Shown here: one piece after another, positions 56,447 through 64,000 of the stretch
Position numbering within the stretch: the stretch's first letter is position 1
Layout of the letters: each line of letters begins with the position of its first letter
Source of the DNA: Ruegeria atlantica
Lineage (GTDB): Bacteria; Pseudomonadota; Alphaproteobacteria; Rhodobacterales; Rhodobacteraceae
Reading direction: 5' to 3'
NCBI RefSeq assembly: GCF_013032455.1
Contig: NZ_WQCF01000001.1
Coordinates: 1 to 64,000 of the forward strand
DNA length: 64,000 bases
The notes under the pieces: model-generated
Databases searched by the model: none
What the model saw: only the letters and a program-made list of their open reading frames with translations
Told to the model about the DNA's origin: nothing
Position numbers and translations under genes: made by a program

Positions 56447-58844
56447 ACACCCTTAACAAATCAGCAGGTGGAAGGCGCAATAGCCGTAGCGCCGGCAAGG
56501 CTGCGGCAACCAAAGCGGCGAGCAGGGTCAGGAGAAACAGATAGGCCCAGTCCATCGGGAAAAGGAACATCGGTAAACGCCAGCCAAAGGCCTGTACGTT
56601 GATCACCGCCAACAAAGCCCAAGCCAGAACCAGCCCCAAAGGCAAGGCCAGAACAGCGGTCAGCGCTGCCAACAAAACGCTACGAAGCATTTCCAGCCGT
56701 GCAAGCTGAGCCCGTGTCAGGCCAAGCGCCCAAACCGGCGCGATCTGTGGCAGGCGCTGGGTCCACAACGTCAACAGGCTGGTCAGAATGGCAAAGCCAG
56801 CGACCCCCAATGTCAGGACGTTCAGCGCCGAAGTGACCACAAAGGTCTTGTCAAAGATCGTGAGCGACTGTGCTTTCATGGCCGCCTGTTGCACAACAGC
56901 CTGACGGGGCAGGCCAAACCGGTCGCGCAATGCCTGGGCCATTTCGGTGGCAGCCGCCGGTGACAGGCGTATGCCAAACCGGCGCGTGTCGGCCCCGGGC
57001 GCGATCCGGTCCAATTGCGGCATCGAGACGATCGCCTGACCGGTCGGGTTGCCATAGTCTGAATAGACGCCCGATATAGTCAACGTATCACCTTCTCTTA
57101 AGGTTACCTCATCCCCTGGCCACAGGTTTCCGCGACGGGCGAGCTGTTCGTTAACCAATATCGCTTCACCCGCCAACACCCGATCCCAAACGCCTTCCGA
57201 CGAGGCGATCAGCGGCCAGTGGTCGCGGTATGCTTGATGATCAACAACCCCATAAAGGAACAGCGGCCCGGTTTCGTGCGTCAGTTCAACGCTGCGGATT
57301 GGCAAGACCGCATCGACTTGCGGGTCCAGCCACTCTGCGATCTGCTGGCCCTGCTGGTTGTCTGTTGCGGTCACATACAACTCGGACGTCAAGCGTTGAT
57401 CCAGCCATCCAACAAAGGTCAGACGAAAGCTCGACACCATGGTGCCAACGCCAATATTCGCAGCCAGCGCCAGTAAAAGCGCCATCAGGGCCAGAGACAA
57501 GCCCGGCAGTTGCGCTTGCATATCGGCCCAGATCCATTGAGCCAAAGGCCCCTTGGCCCGATGTTGAAATGTCGAAAGGGCAAAGGACAACAAGTAAGGC
57601 AAGATCAATGCCGAACCGGTCAGAACGCCGCCGACCATGGCAAATCCGGCGACGAGGCTGTCGATGGTATGGCCAATGGCAAAGCCGCCTACGATCAAGC
57701 CAATTCCGATCAGGCCTGTGGTCAGGTGGCTAGAGCCCGACACGCGCCAAGCTTGTAAGCCTGCTCCGGTCAGCAATGGCATACGAGACAAACGATACAG
57801 GGCCTGTCCACTGGCCAGCAAAGTGCCGGCCAAGGCCATCGCCAGTCCGGCCAATGCCCATTGTGGCTGTAAATTTATCTGCCCATCGACCGGAGCGCCG
57901 TACAGCCCTCGCAAAGTTGCGGCGACATCGGGTAGAAGTGCTCCGGCCAGAAAGAAGCCAAGGATCAGCCCAAGTGTTCCACCGATGAGCGCCAGCAGGG
58001 CAAGTTCGGCAGTGATGGTCCAAACCAGACGGCGCATCGAAACGCCCAGCGCGCGCATGGTACGGATCATTGCGCGCCGTTGGGCCATCGCCAGACCGAC
58101 GGTTCCGTGAACGATGAACAGACCCACCGCAAAGGACAGCAGGCCAAAGGCCGTCAGGTTCAGGTGAAAACTGTCCGTCAACCGTTCAGCGTTTAGTTGG
58201 GTTGATGCCTCGATCCGCTGCAGTTCTGGCGTGATCTCAGAGAGCGGAGGCACATCACGCGGTTGGTCCGGTAAAACGATCAGTCGCGAGATTTGTCCGG
58301 GCTTGTCCAGAAGGATCTCGGCGACACCGATGTCAGTCAGGATCAGGTCGGGCGGGACTGCGTCCGATTCCAAGATCGGAGGCAGATTGGGGTGCGCGTA
58401 CAGTAACGCAGCCAAATCAGGTTTGGCCTGCAGGCGCCCGGGGGCTGTCAGCACATCGGCCGGATCAGGGGGCGTGTCGCTTTGCTCCATCTGCGTCATG
58501 GCGGGCAGAGCGGGATAGGCGACCATATCGACGCCCATCACCTGCACAGTTCGCCCGGAGATCCGCAAAGGCCCCTCCAGCACTGCTGCGACTTGCCACC
58601 CAGCGCGGCGCAGAACAACATAACGGTCAAGCGAGATCGGGCCAGTAGGATCGCGCAGTTCATCAAACAAACCCAACGCTAGCTGATCGCTAGCCCGTTG
58701 ATAGCTGGCCCGCGCCTCGGTGTTGATGGCCTGCACCGCCGACCACAAACCCGTCGCCAGCGCGATGCCAATCAACAGGGTCGCCAGTTGCAGCCAGTGA
58801 CGCCGCCAATGCGATACCAACGCCTGTATGACCGTTCGGGTCAT
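56430..58844 (-). CDS. ABC transporter permease (FtsX/LolC-like, AttG-type)
   Basis: An 804-residue permease with two FtsX-type four-helix cores. Helix 1 at about 20-40 is followed by a large periplasmic domain, helices at about 225-360 and more from 390 on, a second periplasmic domain and a final set at about 675-795. Such mechanotransmission ABC permeases move lipoproteins, peptides or lipids, or signal across the membrane. It overlaps the AttH-like gene and the ATPase gene (four bases), so the three are one operon. Confidence 0.92.
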   Translation of the reverse strand: MTRTVIQALVSHWRRHWLQLATLLIGIALATGLWSAVQAINTEARASYQRASDQLALGLFDELRDPTGPISLDRYVVLRRAGWQVAAVLEGPLRISGRTVQVMGVDMVAYPALPAMTQMEQSDTPPDPADVLTAPGRLQAKPDLAALLYAHPNLPPILESDAVPPDLILTDIGVAEILLDKPGQISRLIVLPDQPRDVPPLSEITPELQRIEASTQLNAERLTDSFHLNLTAFGLLSFAVGLFIVHGTVGLAMAQRRAMIRTMRALGVSMRRLVWTITAELALLALIGGTLGLILGFFLAGALLPDVAATLRGLYGAPVDGQINLQPQWALAGLAMALAGTLLASGQALYRLSRMPLLTGAGLQAWRVSGSSHLTTGLIGIGLIVGGFAIGHTIDSLVAGFAMVGGVLTGSALILPYLLSFALSTFQHRAKGPLAQWIWADMQAQLPGLSLALMALLLALAANIGVGTMVSSFRLTFVGWLDQRLTSELYVTATDNQQGQQIAEWLDPQVDAVLPIRSVELTHETGPLFLYGVVDHQAYRDHWPLIASSEGVWDRVLAGEAILVNEQLARRGNLWPGDEVTLREGDTLTISGVYSDYGNPTGQAIVSMPQLDRIAPGADTRRFGIRLSPAAATEMAQALRDRFGLPRQAVVQQAAMKAQSLTIFDKTFVVTSALNVLTLGVAGFAILTSLLTLWTQRLPQIAPVWALGLTRAQLARLEMLRSVLLAALTAVLALPLGLVLAWALLAVINVQAFGWRLPMFLFPMDWAYLFLLTLLAALVAAALPALRLLRLPPADLLRVFANER

Positions 58845-59488
58845 GTGATGTGACCACCAGAGAGATGCGCGTGCCGGTCGAGCCGAGCCGCGATGTCATG
58901 CGAATGGGTGACAAGCAATAGTGCAGCCCCAGTCTCGGCAACCAGCGAAAGCATCAGATCCAGCACATTGGTGCTGGCGGTTTCATCCAGATTTCCGGTC
59001 GGCTCATCCGCAAGCAGCAGTTTGGGCCGAGGGGCCATTGCGCGACCGATGGCAACGCGCTGCTGTTGGCCTCCGGATAAGCTCTCGGGGTAGCGAGATA
59101 GCAAATCGGACAGGCCGAGCCGCTCGGCCAGCCGAGCGGTCCAATCGACATCCTCTCGGTCTGCCAGTCGAGCGTGGAATGACAGGTTCTGTCCAACGGT
59201 AAGCGATGGGATCAGATTGAACTGCTGAAACACCAAAGACACGCTGCGTCGACGCATAGCTGCCCGGCCGGCGTCATCCAGTGGTGACAGGGCGGTTCCA
59301 TCCAGCGTGATCTCACCCCCGTCAAAGCTGTCCAGCGCGGCGGTGAGGTTTAACAGTGTGCTTTTGCCGCTGCCGCTTTCCCCGGTCAAGGCCAGAGTCT
59401 GCCCGTGATCCAGTGTCAACGACACATCCCGAAGAACCGGGCGTCCACCGGGATAGGATTTCTGGACCTTGTCGATGTTCAGCAACAT
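58841..59488 (-). CDS. ABC transporter ATP-binding protein (LolD/MacB-type)
   Basis: A 215-residue nucleotide-binding subunit. Walker A is GESGSGKST, the signature is LSGGQQQRVAIGRA, Walker B is KLLLADEPTGNLD, and the H-loop is LLLVTHSHD. It powers the adjacent FtsX-like permease. The ATG at 59488 has AAGGAAAA upstream; the longer frame would run into the divergent channel gene's leader. First gene of the three-gene operon with the permease and the AttH-like protein. Confidence 0.94.
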   Translation of the reverse strand: MLLNIDKVQKSYPGGRPVLRDVSLTLDHGQTLALTGESGSGKSTLLNLTAALDSFDGGEITLDGTALSPLDDAGRAAMRRRSVSLVFQQFNLIPSLTVGQNLSFHARLADREDVDWTARLAERLGLSDLLSRYPESLSGGQQQRVAIGRAMAPRPKLLLADEPTGNLDETASTNVLDLMLSLVAETGAALLLVTHSHDIAARLDRHAHLSGGHIT

Positions 59489-59632
59489 ACAGTTTTCCTT
59501 GGACAGTGCCTGCCACAATGTGCAACGCCACCCGCCAGAGTCCAGCACCAACGCGCATTCTTTTCCATTCGTCGCAGCCTTGTCCTTTGCCTGCTAAGCG
59601 GCCATTGTTGCGGGACTTCTCCGAACAGGGAT

Positions 59633-60076
59633 ATGAATTCTATGACTTTGGCAAACCAGATCATTTGGGGCAGTATTTATCTGGGCATCTGCTTTCTGTT
59701 CGAGATTATCCTGCTGACGTGGTGCACACAGCTGGTGCGGGAACTGACCCTGCGACTGGAAAACGCCAAAAGGTTCTTTACGATTGCTGCGCCGATCTGT
59801 CTGGCGCTTGGCTTTATCGTGGCCATTCACACGTTCCAAGTCTGGCTATGGGCTATTGTCTGGGTGTTTGGTGATGTTCTGACCGACTGGAATACGGCGC
59901 TGTATTTCTCGTTGGTGACCTTCACGACACTGGGTTACGGCGATATCGTTCTGGGCGAGGATCTACGAATTTTCGGGGCCTTCGCCTCGGTCACCGGCTT
60001 ATTGGCGTTTGGATTGTCTACGGCGTTCATGGTTGCGCTGATGACGCAAGTCTTCAAGGAAGAGCTGATCTCTTAG
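59633..60076 (+). CDS. Two-helix potassium channel family protein
   Basis: A 147-residue protein with four hydrophobic stretches. A selectivity-filter-like FTTLGYGDIV (TxGYGD) at about 103-112 lies between two helices, as in two-transmembrane K+ channels, with two further N-terminal helices. It lacks a RCK/TrkA-N domain, so gating is intrinsic or by a partner. The start at 59633 follows CAGGG; a second Met three codons later is equally possible. Its stop overlaps the cls stop tail to tail by four bases. Confidence 0.85.
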   Translation: MNSMTLANQIIWGSIYLGICFLFEIILLTWCTQLVRELTLRLENAKRFFTIAAPICLALGFIVAIHTFQVWLWAIVWVFGDVLTDWNTALYFSLVTFTTLGYGDIVLGEDLRIFGAFASVTGLLAFGLSTAFMVALMTQVFKEELIS

Positions 60077-61485
60077 AGGATCGGTGCAAACAGCCTCGCC
60101 AGAGGTGAGCCAAAGCGGATGTAGGGTGGTTGTTCGGACAGGTTTCGAGTCAGCTCATAGCTGCAATCAAAATCTGCGTTCAGCATTTTTTCCAAGGCTT
60201 CAGCCGCGCGTGGGTCGAAAAACAGCGCCATCGCTTCGAAATTCAGCCGGAATGAACGGTTGTCCAGATTAGTAGTGCCCACGGCAGCCAGGGTGTCATC
60301 GACCACAAACGCTTTTTGATGCATAAAGCCATTGGTATAGCGAAATATCCGTGCGCCGCAGTCCCGGATTTCATCGAAATAGGCATAGGCGGCCAGCCAG
60401 GGCAGCCGGTGATCGATCACGTCCGGTACAAGAATACGCACATCGACACCACGTAAGGCCGCGTGCTGTAAGGCGGTCATGACATCGATATCCGGCACGA
60501 AATATGGCGATGCGATCCAAATTCGCTTCCTAGCTGCAGTGATTGCCGAGAAGAACATCATCGCGCCGGTTTCGGTATCATCCCCGGGCCCGGTCGCAAC
60601 CAACAGCGCGTTCATGTCCTGTTCGGATTCCGACCCGGCCCAGCTCAATTGGTCGATCAGATCTTCTTCATGCGCCCAGTGCCAGTCTTCTACAAAGATC
60701 AACTGTAATTGCCGGACGATATGCCCGGTCATTTTTAAATGAGTGTCGCGCCAGTGGCCGAAATGGCTGCTCTGACCCAGATATTCGACACCTACATTGT
60801 GGCCACCGATAAATCCGGTCTCACCATCAATGATCACAGTCTTGCGGTGATTGCGGTAATTGAGCTGAAAGCGGTGCTGAGGACCGCGCCGGTCGCGTGG
60901 GTTGGCAATCACGACGCCAGCGCCGCGCAAGGATTCAAGATATGCCGTCGGGAGGCCGTAACTGCCTACAGCATCGGTCATGAAGCGGACAGAAACACCG
61001 CGTTTCGCGGCTTCTATCAGCCTGGATTTCAACTCCTTGCCCAGAGAGTCATCACGGACAATGTAGAATTGGATCAGGATATAGCTTTGTGCGGTGTCTA
61101 TTGCCTCGAATATTGAGTCGAAAGTTGCCTCGCCGTCGATCAGCAGTTCGGCCCCGTTGCCGCGTGACACAGGCAGATGCGCAAGGGCTTCAAAGGGGCG
61201 GGGGTTGATCGACATCTTCTCAAGATCGGGCTTTGAGAAATCCGCGAAACTCTTGATGCCCTCCACGACCCGCTCGCTGTGCTTGCGGGCGATGCGATAA
61301 CCCCGAAATCGATGGTGCCCGAGAAACAGATACAACGGTACTCCGAACATCGGCACCGAGATCAGAAACACCACCCATCCAACCGCGCCCTGTGGTGTGC
61401 GCGCGGTCTGCGCGGCCCGGATCGCAAAGACCAATGCCGTCGCGTAGAGAAAAAAGACGGCCGCGGAAACAAGTAATGTCCACAT
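60073..61485 (-). CDS. cls: Cardiolipin synthase (phospholipase D family)
   Basis: A 470-residue membrane enzyme making cardiolipin from phosphatidylglycerol. Two N-terminal helices (about 1-60, with the PLDNF nuclease-type VGWVVFLISVPMFGVPLYLFLG) precede two HKD motifs, HRKTVIIDGETGFIGG and HQKAFVVDDTLAAVGTTN. Both HxK pairs are intact. It is a single gene, converging with the K+ channel gene by a four-base overlap. Confidence 0.94.
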   Translation of the reverse strand: MWTLLVSAAVFFLYATALVFAIRAAQTARTPQGAVGWVVFLISVPMFGVPLYLFLGHHRFRGYRIARKHSERVVEGIKSFADFSKPDLEKMSINPRPFEALAHLPVSRGNGAELLIDGEATFDSIFEAIDTAQSYILIQFYIVRDDSLGKELKSRLIEAAKRGVSVRFMTDAVGSYGLPTAYLESLRGAGVVIANPRDRRGPQHRFQLNYRNHRKTVIIDGETGFIGGHNVGVEYLGQSSHFGHWRDTHLKMTGHIVRQLQLIFVEDWHWAHEEDLIDQLSWAGSESEQDMNALLVATGPGDDTETGAMMFFSAITAARKRIWIASPYFVPDIDVMTALQHAALRGVDVRILVPDVIDHRLPWLAAYAYFDEIRDCGARIFRYTNGFMHQKAFVVDDTLAAVGTTNLDNRSFRLNFEAMALFFDPRAAEALEKMLNADFDCSYELTRNLSEQPPYIRFGSPLARLFAPIL

Positions 61486-61508
61486 GGGGTTATCAGTCTC
61501 TGAGTGAT

Positions 61509-62483
61509 TTATTCACCCCCAGTGTAGATGCGATCCCAGTCTTGCGCCATATCTACGATGATCCAGCCCAGATCCGGGCCTTTGTCCAACCCGTCGACCA
61601 ATTTTCCAATGTGGCTTTCGCGGTCATAGGCCCATTCGCGTTCGGCATCGGTGTGGTGGATCAAAACACCAAGACGCGGCCCATGCCCGGCAGTTGTCCA
61701 TTCGAGCATGGCAAAGTCACCATCCGAGTTTCCCACTGCCAGAATCGGCCGTCTTCCAATTGTACGTTCGATATTGATTGGTTTGCCTTCTTTGTCGTCT
61801 ATGAAGGCGATGCCGGGTGCCTTGATGATGGCTGGCGCACCATCGGAGGTTTCGTAGGTTGCCGCCGCGTATGTGCCCAAAACCTGCTCAGGCGGGATGC
61901 CATAGGCGTCTTCTGCGAAAACGCGCATAAAGTGCAGACCACCGCCTGACACGATATAGGTTTTGAACCCCTCGTCCCTGAGATAACGCAGCAACTCGAC
62001 CATCGGCTGATAAGTCATCTGATCATAAGGTAGATCAGTAGCCGGATGGCGGGCTGTGTTCAGCCAACCGGCGGCTATTGTTTTGAATTCTTCCACGCTG
62101 ATGCCGGAATGAGTGGCGTCCAATACCTCGATCAGGGCGTCGTGCCCACCCTCGACCAAGGCATTTAAATCTCCATTTGCAGCGGCCTCTAATGTCGGAG
62201 TAGTCAAGATCGACGGGTCGGCCTTGGCCAGTTCCGCGAGGCGCTCCATCGCGAAGGTCAGCTGAAAATACACAGGCTGTTCAGCCCAGAGGGTTCCATC
62301 GTTGTCAAAGACGGCGACACGCGCCGCCGGAGTGACGTAATCCACGCTTTCCGGGTCCGTCACCATCTCAACAAACGCAATGATGCGGTCGCGGTTTTCG
62401 GTGTCTTTCCAGCTTGGCAATGGATCGGCTACGGCCAGCAACGGGGCTGCCAAAAAGAACAGGGCGATAATGATGCGCAGCAT
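61509..62483 (-). CDS. Secreted HAD-family phosphatase
   Basis: A 324-residue protein with a signal peptide (about 1-20, ending AVADP) and a HAD domain: motif I is VFDNDGTLW, motif II lies in KTYIVSGGG, and the final Asp region is VGNSDGDFAM. Such exported HAD enzymes resemble acid phosphatases. The ATG at 62483 is used; a TTG two codons earlier is in frame. It follows the sulfatase gene on the same strand after 63 bases, so the pair may be an operon for releasing phosphate and sulfate. Confidence 0.85.
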   Translation of the reverse strand: MLRIIIALFFLAAPLLAVADPLPSWKDTENRDRIIAFVEMVTDPESVDYVTPAARVAVFDNDGTLWAEQPVYFQLTFAMERLAELAKADPSILTTPTLEAAANGDLNALVEGGHDALIEVLDATHSGISVEEFKTIAAGWLNTARHPATDLPYDQMTYQPMVELLRYLRDEGFKTYIVSGGGLHFMRVFAEDAYGIPPEQVLGTYAAATYETSDGAPAIIKAPGIAFIDDKEGKPINIERTIGRRPILAVGNSDGDFAMLEWTTAGHGPRLGVLIHHTDAEREWAYDRESHIGKLVDGLDKGPDLGWIIVDMAQDWDRIYTGGE

Positions 62484-62546
62484 GTCCAAATATCCTGATT
62501 TGAAATGGCAGAGGCCGCAGGGAACAGCGGCCTCTGGTCTTATCAG

Positions 62547-64000
62547 TTAGTGGGCGGAGGGCGTGGACAGTTTCTGCATGACCTGGTCCAGGCTGAAACT
62601 GGCCGCCTTCTGGCGTGGTGGAAATTCCTGGAAGGTGGTCAGGAAATTCCCAACATATTGCTGAGCGGGCACCAAGAAATATGCACGATCAAGTATCCAG
62701 TCGTAATAGGTATTTGACGTGCGGTAGCCACGTTCGTATGGGTCACGGCGTAAATTCACGATGATTGGTACACGCAGCTCGGTGAAAGGCTCCATCCAGG
62801 CGCGGAAGGTCGACCAAGCTTTCTGCTCAAGGAAGATCAGTTTCCAATCATCAAAGCGCAGCGCAGACAGGTCGCCGTCATCGGTGAAATAAAAGATCTC
62901 GCGACGTGGGCTTTCTGTAGTTTCACCCGTCAGCAATGGCAGAATGTTGTAGCCATCCAGGTGAACCTTGTAGTCGCGGCCCATCGCAGGCGAGGAATAT
63001 CCTGCCATCAATTTGTCTTTGATCTCAGGATCACCGGCAACGGCCAGATAGGTCGGCAGCCAATCCATGTGGTGAACGATTTCATTCATGACTGAACCGG
63101 CCTCGATCTTGCCCGGCCAGCGCACCATCGAGGGCACCCGCCAGCCACCTTCCCAGTTGGTATTCTTTTCGCCCCAAAACGGGGTCGAGGCGGCGTCGGG
63201 CCAGGTGTTGTAATGGGGGCCGTTGTCGGTTGAGTAATGGACAATTGTATTGTCAGCGATGCCCAGTTCATCCAGCAGATCAAGAAGTTCACCTACCTGT
63301 ATGTCATGTTCGATCATGCCAGCAGTGTATTCATCGGCAGGACCACCGATGATCTCATTGGCCTGTGCGCGCATCTCATCTTTGACATGGGTGCGGAAAT
63401 GCATCCGGGTGCCGTTCCACCAGACATAGAAGGGTGTACCATTCTGGTTGGCCTCGCGGATAAATTCAATCGCGGCCTCAAGCGTTTCCTGATCCACTGT
63501 TTCCATGCGTTTGCGGGTCAGGGGGCCGGTGTCCTCGATCGGGCCGCCCGCGGTTGAATGAATGACTCCGCGTGGGCCGTAGGCGTCGCGGAAGGTACGC
63601 CCATCCGGCAGAATAGCATCGCCCGGGTAATCTTCATGCTCAGGCTCTTCTTCGGCGTTCAAGTGATACAGATTTCCGAAAAACTCATCAAACCCGTGGT
63701 TTGTCGGAAGATGCTCATCCCGGTCACCAAGATGGTTTTTGCCAAATTGACCGGTGACGTAGCCGTGGTCTTTCAGCAGCCCCGCGATTGTGGGGTCTTC
63801 GATCTGCATGCCTTCTTTTGCACCGGGCAGGCCCACTTTGGACAAACCGGTTCGGAATACAGACTGTCCCATGATGTATGAGGACCGCCCCGCAGTGCAG
63901 GATTGCTCGCCGTAATAGTCCGTAAAGATCATGCCTTCATTGGCTACTCGGTCGATATTTGGGGTCCTGTAGCCCATAAGGCCCATCGTATAGGCCGAGA
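62547..64000 (-). CDS. Arylsulfatase (N-terminus beyond the window)
   Basis: A sulfatase of at least 484 residues; the frame runs off the right edge with SAYTMGLMGYRTPNIDRVANEG, a typical early sulfatase segment. CTAGRSS carries the Cys (C-x-A-G-R) that is converted to formylglycine. KNHLGDRDEH, VWWNGTRMH and the STDNGPHYNTWPDA stretch supply metal and substrate residues. It is probably exported, but the signal peptide is outside the window. It would release sulfate from sulfated organics such as algal polysaccharides or phenols; substrate unknown. Confidence 0.92.
   Translation of the reverse strand, partial: SAYTMGLMGYRTPNIDRVANEGMIFTDYYGEQSCTAGRSSYIMGQSVFRTGLSKVGLPGAKEGMQIEDPTIAGLLKDHGYVTGQFGKNHLGDRDEHLPTNHGFDEFFGNLYHLNAEEEPEHEDYPGDAILPDGRTFRDAYGPRGVIHSTAGGPIEDTGPLTRKRMETVDQETLEAAIEFIREANQNGTPFYVWWNGTRMHFRTHVKDEMRAQANEIIGGPADEYTAGMIEHDIQVGELLDLLDELGIADNTIVHYSTDNGPHYNTWPDAASTPFWGEKNTNWEGGWRVPSMVRWPGKIEAGSVMNEIVHHMDWLPTYLAVAGDPEIKDKLMAGYSSPAMGRDYKVHLDGYNILPLLTGETTESPRREIFYFTDDGDLSALRFDDWKLIFLEQKAWSTFRAWMEPFTELRVPIIVNLRRDPYERGYRTSNTYYDWILDRAYFLVPAQQYVGNFLTTFQEFPPRQKAASFSLDQVMQKLSTPSAH

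Overview
This 64 kb stretch looks like chromosomal DNA from an alphaproteobacterium of the Rhodobacterales, most likely the marine Roseobacter group. The evidence is the GC-rich coding sequence, the trpGDC-moaC-moeA-lexA cluster, a lexA promoter carrying the alphaproteobacterial GTTC-N7-GTTC box, a B12-dependent ribonucleotide reductase, an MttB-family methyltransferase with a separate corrinoid protein and DUF1638 partner, BCCT and TAXI-TRAP transporters, and a fused TRAP permease. This is inferred from gene content; no database search was possible. No IS element, complete prophage or CRISPR array was seen.

Layout. 1-3900 is the most accessory-looking part: a truncated reading frame, a hairpin that shares 15 bases with the neighbouring tRNA-Asn gene, an MBL-fold hydrolase, an orphan EnvZ-like kinase, a cluster of tiny membrane-type genes and a CAT-anticodon tRNA. 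4-8 kb holds purMN, rnd, a lipoprotein gene and sufE. 8-9.5 kb holds the DUF1638 and corrinoid-protein pair. 9.7-16.5 kb holds a radical SAM gene, gltA, gltX, comEC and lexA. 16.6-20.6 kb is the minus-strand molybdenum cofactor and tryptophan run (trpGDC, moaC, moeA). 20.8-28.2 kb holds a divergent polysaccharide deacetylase and a minus-strand series of fabI, gpt, an aminotransferase, a PpiD-like foldase and trpE.

28.3-38.1 kb carries pdxH, a two-domain cold-shock protein, a DUF192 protein, tRNA-Pro, nrdJ, a 300-base densely structured non-coding stretch behind nrdJ, an EF-hand protein, mttB and an outer-membrane barrel protein. 38-49 kb is mainly housekeeping: an aminotransferase, cysS, cimA, a squalene/phytoene synthase-like protein, an MFS carrier, an AlkA-type glycosylase, an esterase, RluE-type pseudouridine synthase, an HNH nuclease, dsbB, a YqaA protein and tRNA-Leu. 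49.3-55.4 kb is a transport block: a BCCT carrier with a coupled 30-residue membrane peptide, then a TAXI binding protein, fused TRAP permease and UspA protein. 55.4-64 kb has an AttH-like secreted protein with its ABC transporter, a K+ channel, cardiolipin synthase, a secreted HAD phosphatase and a sulfatase cut by the window end.

How they work together. B12 chemistry recurs (nrdJ, corrinoid protein, DUF1638, mttB), and with the BCCT carrier this suggests use of methylated amines or betaines, although the reductive activator and the folate methyltransferase are not in the window. The signals most worth a second look are the multi-hairpin RNA region behind nrdJ, the translationally coupled tiny genes, the LexA box, the palindrome upstream of the corrinoid gene, and the tRNA-derived repeat at the left edge.
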